Below, one piece after another: positions 59,061 to 64,000 of a stretch of 64,000 nt of DNA. A program made the translations under genes and the position numbers. The notes beneath the pieces are model-generated. The model did no database searches. It had not been told where the DNA came from and saw only the letters and a list, made by a program, of their open reading frames with translations. The stretch covers positions 1 to 64,000 of the forward strand of contig QANU01020707.1 of NCBI GenBank assembly GCA_003254905.1. Direction: 5' to 3'. Each line of letters opens with the position of its first letter. Within the stretch, counting starts at the first letter, position 1. Source of the stretch: Nissolia schottii. Taxonomy: Eukaryota; Streptophyta; Magnoliopsida; Fabales; Fabaceae.

Positions 59061-62000
59061 TGACCTTGTTAATTTATCTTCTTAATTATTTCACTTACAA
59101 AGTCAATAAATTCCTTTAATCCTTTTTTTTTCCTTTTAATTTCATTATTTTCAATCTATTAAATAAAAAAAATTCCAGATACAAAAGTCACTTTTGTCCA
59201 GAATATATAAAATATAATATAATATTATTAATAATTCAACTATGTATATTTAATTTTAGCAGTTAAAAAAAAAACTACCTTAATTATTCACCATGCTACT
59301 TCAAATAATCTAAATCCATAGATCCACTTTCCATTTTCTTCAGTCCAAGGCTGCTAGATGAGATCTCATCTCTCACCCATCTTTGAAGAAAAGCTTCACT
59401 TACATTTAGGTCTTTTTCTCTACTTTTCATTTACCAAAGTAGTTTTCCATGAATGTCAGTACGTGTCAGTGTAAAAATGTACAGTACATATATACATATG
59501 TTTTAGTCAGCTGAATGAGTGAAGTCAGCCTCTCTAGAACTGAGCAAAAATTACAACATGCAAGTTAAGGTGCTTTTACTTGGTGGAAAGTACACATAAA
59601 TATGGTGACACCCTTTTGAATTTTTGATGCATTTAGATTTTAGATTTTAGATTCAAGAGCCATTTTATGTTTCTTGTATATATGTATGTGCTTTTAATTA
59701 AGTAGTGGTGCATGCTATATAGATTGAAAATGAAAAACCATGATCTAAACAAGGATACTTTAATAAAATAATAAGAATTCTTTTTTAGATATTTTAATGA
59801 GGCTTATTCAACATGAGTCGAACATTATTTAAGTCTCGATAAATGTCTCAACTTTGCTGGTGCTTGTCCTTTCGTAAGCTTAAGCTTCTCAATAAATTAT
59901 AACAAAAAAAAAAAGACTTTGATCAAAATAAATAATAAAAAATTGTGAAAATTTAAGTAATCAACTTTTTCTTGGTTTTAAATTTTGATAAACTAGAATG
60001 GTACAAATTCTTTCACGGGTATAGAAAAAGAATGGAAGAAAAAAGAAAGAAAAAGTAATCTCTCAAAAATGGTACAGATGCGCGCATATTCTGGCTCTCA
60101 CAAAGTGGAGGATGCTAGTACTATTGACCCAAATATATCATAATTTAGTACAATCATATCATATTATATAACAAAGTAGAAGCAAAGCTAGAATTAGTAA
60201 TTGGTACTAATTAAGACATAGGAATAAAACAGTACAACTGATTGATTAATGGAGGACAACAATTCTATGCATTTTTGCTTGGAAAAAAAGGAAAAAGAAA
60301 AAAATCATCTCTAGCTACCCCATTTGGAAGCTTTTTTGATCATTACATTTATTCATCAAAAATGATTTCATCATCTTTTGATAAAGTATCTTTTACTTGT
60401 TTAATTTTCATTGAGAATTAATAATTTTCAGCTCATCACCTAGCTTGACAAACATGGCACTCATTATAATTTTCATTTGTTTGACCATGATGATATTATG
60501 CTGAACTAAACATTAGTGTTCTTTTGAATCAAAAACATTAGTGTTGTTTGCGTGACTACTAGAATAGCCTTCATTGGTGGTACTGAGTAAATTGTACTCC
60601 AAGAACACATGCTTTTGTAGCACTTTAATTAGAATCCAAGGCAATGAAAATTGAGAAAATTTTTGTATAGTTCTCCAGTGTCATGTTAGATATATTTTAA
60701 ATCACACCATTGATAAATAAAATTTTAATCTTTATTGTAATAAATAGAATTGTCATTTATTATGTGATTGTAACACATCAAACATGACATTTTATAATCA
60801 CGCAAAATTTCTAGTGAAATTTGTGATTAATTAAGCAGTTGTATATAATTCAGGCTTTGAGCCTCACCCATTGAGTGTTCCATGGGTAAATGGAATCATA
60901 TACATGTGCTGAGAGCATAAGAATTTAAAATAGAAGTATTTGAAAATTGCCATATATATATATATTTGAATTAAAGGGTCTTTTTTGTTATACCTCTCTC
61001 TTATTCTTAGCACATGACTCCCAACATTCTAAATATAAACCCACACAACACTTTCCTCACCATGACTTTTTATCACATGGTTCCAAACCCCCTCTTCTCT
61101 TTATCTATATCTCTTTTCCTCTTTCTCTCATGTTAAAGAATTATGAGCTGTAACTCTCTTTATAGATTCATTCATGAATGTAGAGAAAACCAGTTAGAAA
61201 AACTTAAGAACACAAACATTAATAACAAAGGGGAAAATGTAACTAGAGAGACAATTTGTCATAATTTAATTGAGATAATGATGTGATATGAATATTGATA
61301 TTTTTTTAAGTGAGTTCAGAATGTTCACTGTTAAGAACAATGACTAATTCTCCTGCATCATAGATTTTTTTAAAGGGACTTTAATGCTAATTACAAAATC
61401 CTCTCCATACACATCACAAAGGAACGAACCCCCTAATTAGATGTTTAATATCCTCATGGGTGTGATAGTGATATGAGTTGATGTTTGAATGAATACATAT
61501 ATAAGATTTTTACCATTTTATATTATCACAACTGCCATAATTAATCTTATTTGAGTTTGAATTTAACTTAATATTTAAGATCCCCCAAAAGATAAAAAGC
61601 ATAGAACATTATAAGAAGAATATTAATGTGGCACTCTTTATAATTAGAGGAATCTGCACCAAGATTTATGTATGGTTAATTTTAACAACAGAAGATCAGA
61701 AAGTGATTACTCTCTCTGTTAATATATATGCTCAAAGCGAAACCTAGTAATGCTTGTGAATGTGCCTTGTTAATATACACTAAACCAATTGAATATCTTT
61801 TTATTATTAGTAATCAAATGGCATCTACTGTGCAAGAGTTGAAGGATAAAAGGATTATATTCATCTCTTAATAGCTTAACTCTATATTTATAGTAACTAA
61901 TTAGTTAGGGATTGATTAAACTATCTATACCAGAAGAGCTTCTAAGTGATAAATCGGTCTTTAGTAAAAATTGAAGATCCACTGTACCAAATATCAAAAG

Positions 62001-62160
62001 TATTGTAATCGATTAAAATTTATAATCTCATTAAAACCTTATCATAATTAGTTGCTCAATCTTTATGATCTTAAAATCGCTGACCAGAAATTCCATATAA
62101 GAAATTTTTTCCGTAGCTTGACAATGCATGTTTGAATCAGATATTAACACTCCTAAAACC
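59061..62160. other. Intergenic DNA, no gene seen
   Basis: AT-rich throughout. A CT-rich stretch at about 61000-61140 contains a 68-codon open frame of low complexity that I do not consider a gene. No hairpin as strong as MIR393 was noticed. Confidence 0.45.
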
Positions 62161-62162
62161 TA

Positions 62163-62838
62163 AGGGGCGTTTGGTATAAGGTAATCTATTCAAATGACCG
62201 GTAATCTGGCTTTTAAATTACCTATTAATCTATATTGACATGTTTAGTGTGACATGATTGTCGTTAATGTAGATTACTTAGATAATCCACATTGCCTTCA
62301 AATTGGTAATGTGAATTACCTCCATAGGAGGTGTCTATTAGGATTACCACCTCCAATTAATCTTAAACAAATTTTGTGTTTTACTCCTGGAAATTTTTGT
62401 TAAGAAATAGTCCTGGCAAATATTTTTTGGTAGGATTTAATCCATGCTGTCAAGTTGGGCCGTTAACTGCCAAGTTAACCACCACATTAGCAGTTAACAG
62501 TCCAACTTGATGCATGGCAGAGGTTAAATTTTTCCACAAAAAAAATTTTCAGGACAATTTCTTAACAAAAGAAACTTCAAAATAAAACACAAAATTTGTA
62601 ATTTTTTAGAGATTAAAAACATATTTAACCCTAATAATAATAATAATAAGTAATGTATATTACCTCGTAACCTTTTTTTATATATCAAACAAAGTAATGT
62701 AAATTCTCAATTATATGATTTGCATACCAAACACAATAATGTAACATTATCAACAATTTAAAAGTGATAATCTTTTTATAAGGTAATCTAAATTACTTAA
62801 TAATTTTAAAAGCAATATAAAATACGCCTCCTATAACC
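62163..62838. mobile_element. MITE candidate with GGCGTTTGGTAT-type end
   Basis: The left end AAGGGGCGTTTGGTATAAGG resembles a common hAT/MITE terminus in plants. The right end, inverted, is TAGGAGGCGTATTTTATATT. Words related to GGTAATCTAAATTAC recur inside in both orientations. A target duplication was not clear (AAAACCTA left, ATAACCTT right), so the edges are approximate. Confidence 0.4.
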
Positions 62839-64000
62839 TTAGCCAATTTTTTACTAAATAAGGCTTTCTAACTCACCAACCCAACTTCCTTAAAATTGAC
62901 TGGACACTATCTAAAATTCAAAATTTCGAAATCAGTGATATGCTGGGATTCTGTCCCCTTTTTTCTTGACGTTGGAAGATAGAGTAGGTGCTGTAATCAT
63001 AACCCTCTAAAACCCAGACTGTTGGTATTAGGACCAAACCTTGGATGGTTTGATGAGTCAAAATTAGAAGAAATTTGAAATCTTACAGTTCAAAACATTT
63101 TCCTTCATAATTGGCCCGTCACTCTCTTTCCTTAATCATGATCACAATGTACCTTTTTCACTTTCAATCGATCTTCACGGAGCCTGTAAAAAAGTAAAAT
63201 CATGAATCACATCATAGTCAAAGAAAACCAACCAGCCACTTACATAGGTCAGTAAAAAATACTAGAAGTTTGTCATCATAATAATGATCAAGTAGCTAGA
63301 ATATGCGTGACTTCTTTCCATCATCATTTTTCTCCTCTTCTTCTTCTTCTTAAATTATTATTATACTTATATAATACATAGGGGTGCATGGAGACTTCAA
63401 AATTTCTCTAATGAAATGACACTGAATTGAAATTGTACACGAAGATGGGGTCCTGGCTGATGAAGAATTTTTGGACAAAATAAGTGTACAATTTGTCTAC
63501 AAGTGTGAATGTGTAGTTCAAATGTCTCCTTCTTACACTACACAAAGCTTTATGAAGAAGACACAAGCTGACAAAAGAAAAAATAAAATAAATAAAGAGT
63601 AGATAGTTCTCCAGAAAAAAAAAAAAAATAGAGTGTTGATTTTAAGTTTAGGAGGGACGATTGGCTGTGTGTAGGTTGCCGGGAGGAGTGGCCCCAAAAG
63701 CCCCTTTGACTTGTCTTCAAATTTAAACTACTTTCCTCAATTTCTTCTCATTCTTAATCTTTGATATGGCACTTTTAAATTACGTGCCCCCACAATGTTT
63801 CTTGACATAACACTAGAATTACTATGATCAAATGGTTTAGTGTTTGATTTTTGTTGATTTTTATTTTGAAAAAATATTTACACGATCAAAAAAGTTTTTA
63901 TATGTAAGACAATGTTTAAAGAAATATAAAATTATTTAATTATCTCTATCTAATAATTATTTTAAATTTTTAAAAGAAATGATTATTAAAATAAATTAAA
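62839..64000. other. Intergenic DNA, no gene seen
   Basis: AT-rich. A GC-richer stretch at 63650-63715 (TTGCCGGGAGGAGTGGCCCC) has no recognisable function. A-runs and a CTT repeat (63333-63350) are present. Confidence 0.45.

Noticed and set aside
58708..59085. 125-codon open frame over the miR393 hairpin
   Set aside because: The region is explained by the microRNA precursor. The frame crosses both hairpin arms and the CAT repeat and has no protein features.
63650..63715. GC-rich stretch considered as a miR169-like precursor because of GCCGGGA
   Set aside because: It does not match the miR169 sequence and has no complementary arm nearby.

Overview
This is a visibly AT-rich stretch of plant nuclear DNA, most likely from a legume and plausibly soybean or a close relative. 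The organism call rests on three things. A spliced gene at 5194-7199 encodes a BURP-domain protein that reads like the soybean Sali3-2/ADR6 group. A MIR393 precursor lies at 58.76-58.90 kb. The rest is a dense nest of plant DNA transposons and LTR retroelements. No operon, rRNA, CRISPR array or clear tRNA gene was seen.

Layout. 0-5 kb: intergenic DNA with a tRNA-like SINE candidate, a degenerate tandem repeat of about 145 bp, and the end of a foreign CACTA element. 5.1-7.3 kb: the BURP gene (3 exons, TATA box, polyA signal). 7.5-20.6 kb: a three-level nest. An AAACAAACATTAC-rich repeat holds a Mutator-like MITE with a 9-bp target duplication. That MITE was split by an 11.7-kb CACTA (En/Spm) transposon at 8366-20106 with TAA target duplications. 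The CACTA carries a TNP2-type transposase gene and a second Ptta/En/Spm-type gene, both minus strand and both broken by stops, plus a 193-bp satellite array.

20.9-43 kb: retroelement debris. It includes a chromovirus integrase/chromodomain fragment and two copies of a gag-only copia-type element. There is a structurally complete copia element at 25429-29029 (254-bp LTRs, AAAAT target duplications) that has lost its reverse transcriptase. There are also an orphan LRR exon, a copia pol fragment and Athila/Ogre-like LTR regions. A 2-kb mini LTR element at 37431-39482 carries a GC-rich unidentified insert, and a hAT-type MITE has an exact 8-bp target duplication.

43-50.8 kb: AT-rich intergenic DNA with no convincing gene. 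50795-54371: a second, non-autonomous CACTA that keeps the first codons and leader of the same transposase gene. 56.3-58.5 kb: several MITEs, the last two directly upstream of MIR393. 59-64 kb: intergenic, with one more MITE candidate.

Only the BURP gene and MIR393 look like functional host loci. All transposon protein genes appear inactivated, mostly by stops that single C-to-T (or G-to-A) changes could explain, as expected for methylated, silenced DNA. All gene models come from reading the sequence by eye; no database search was possible.
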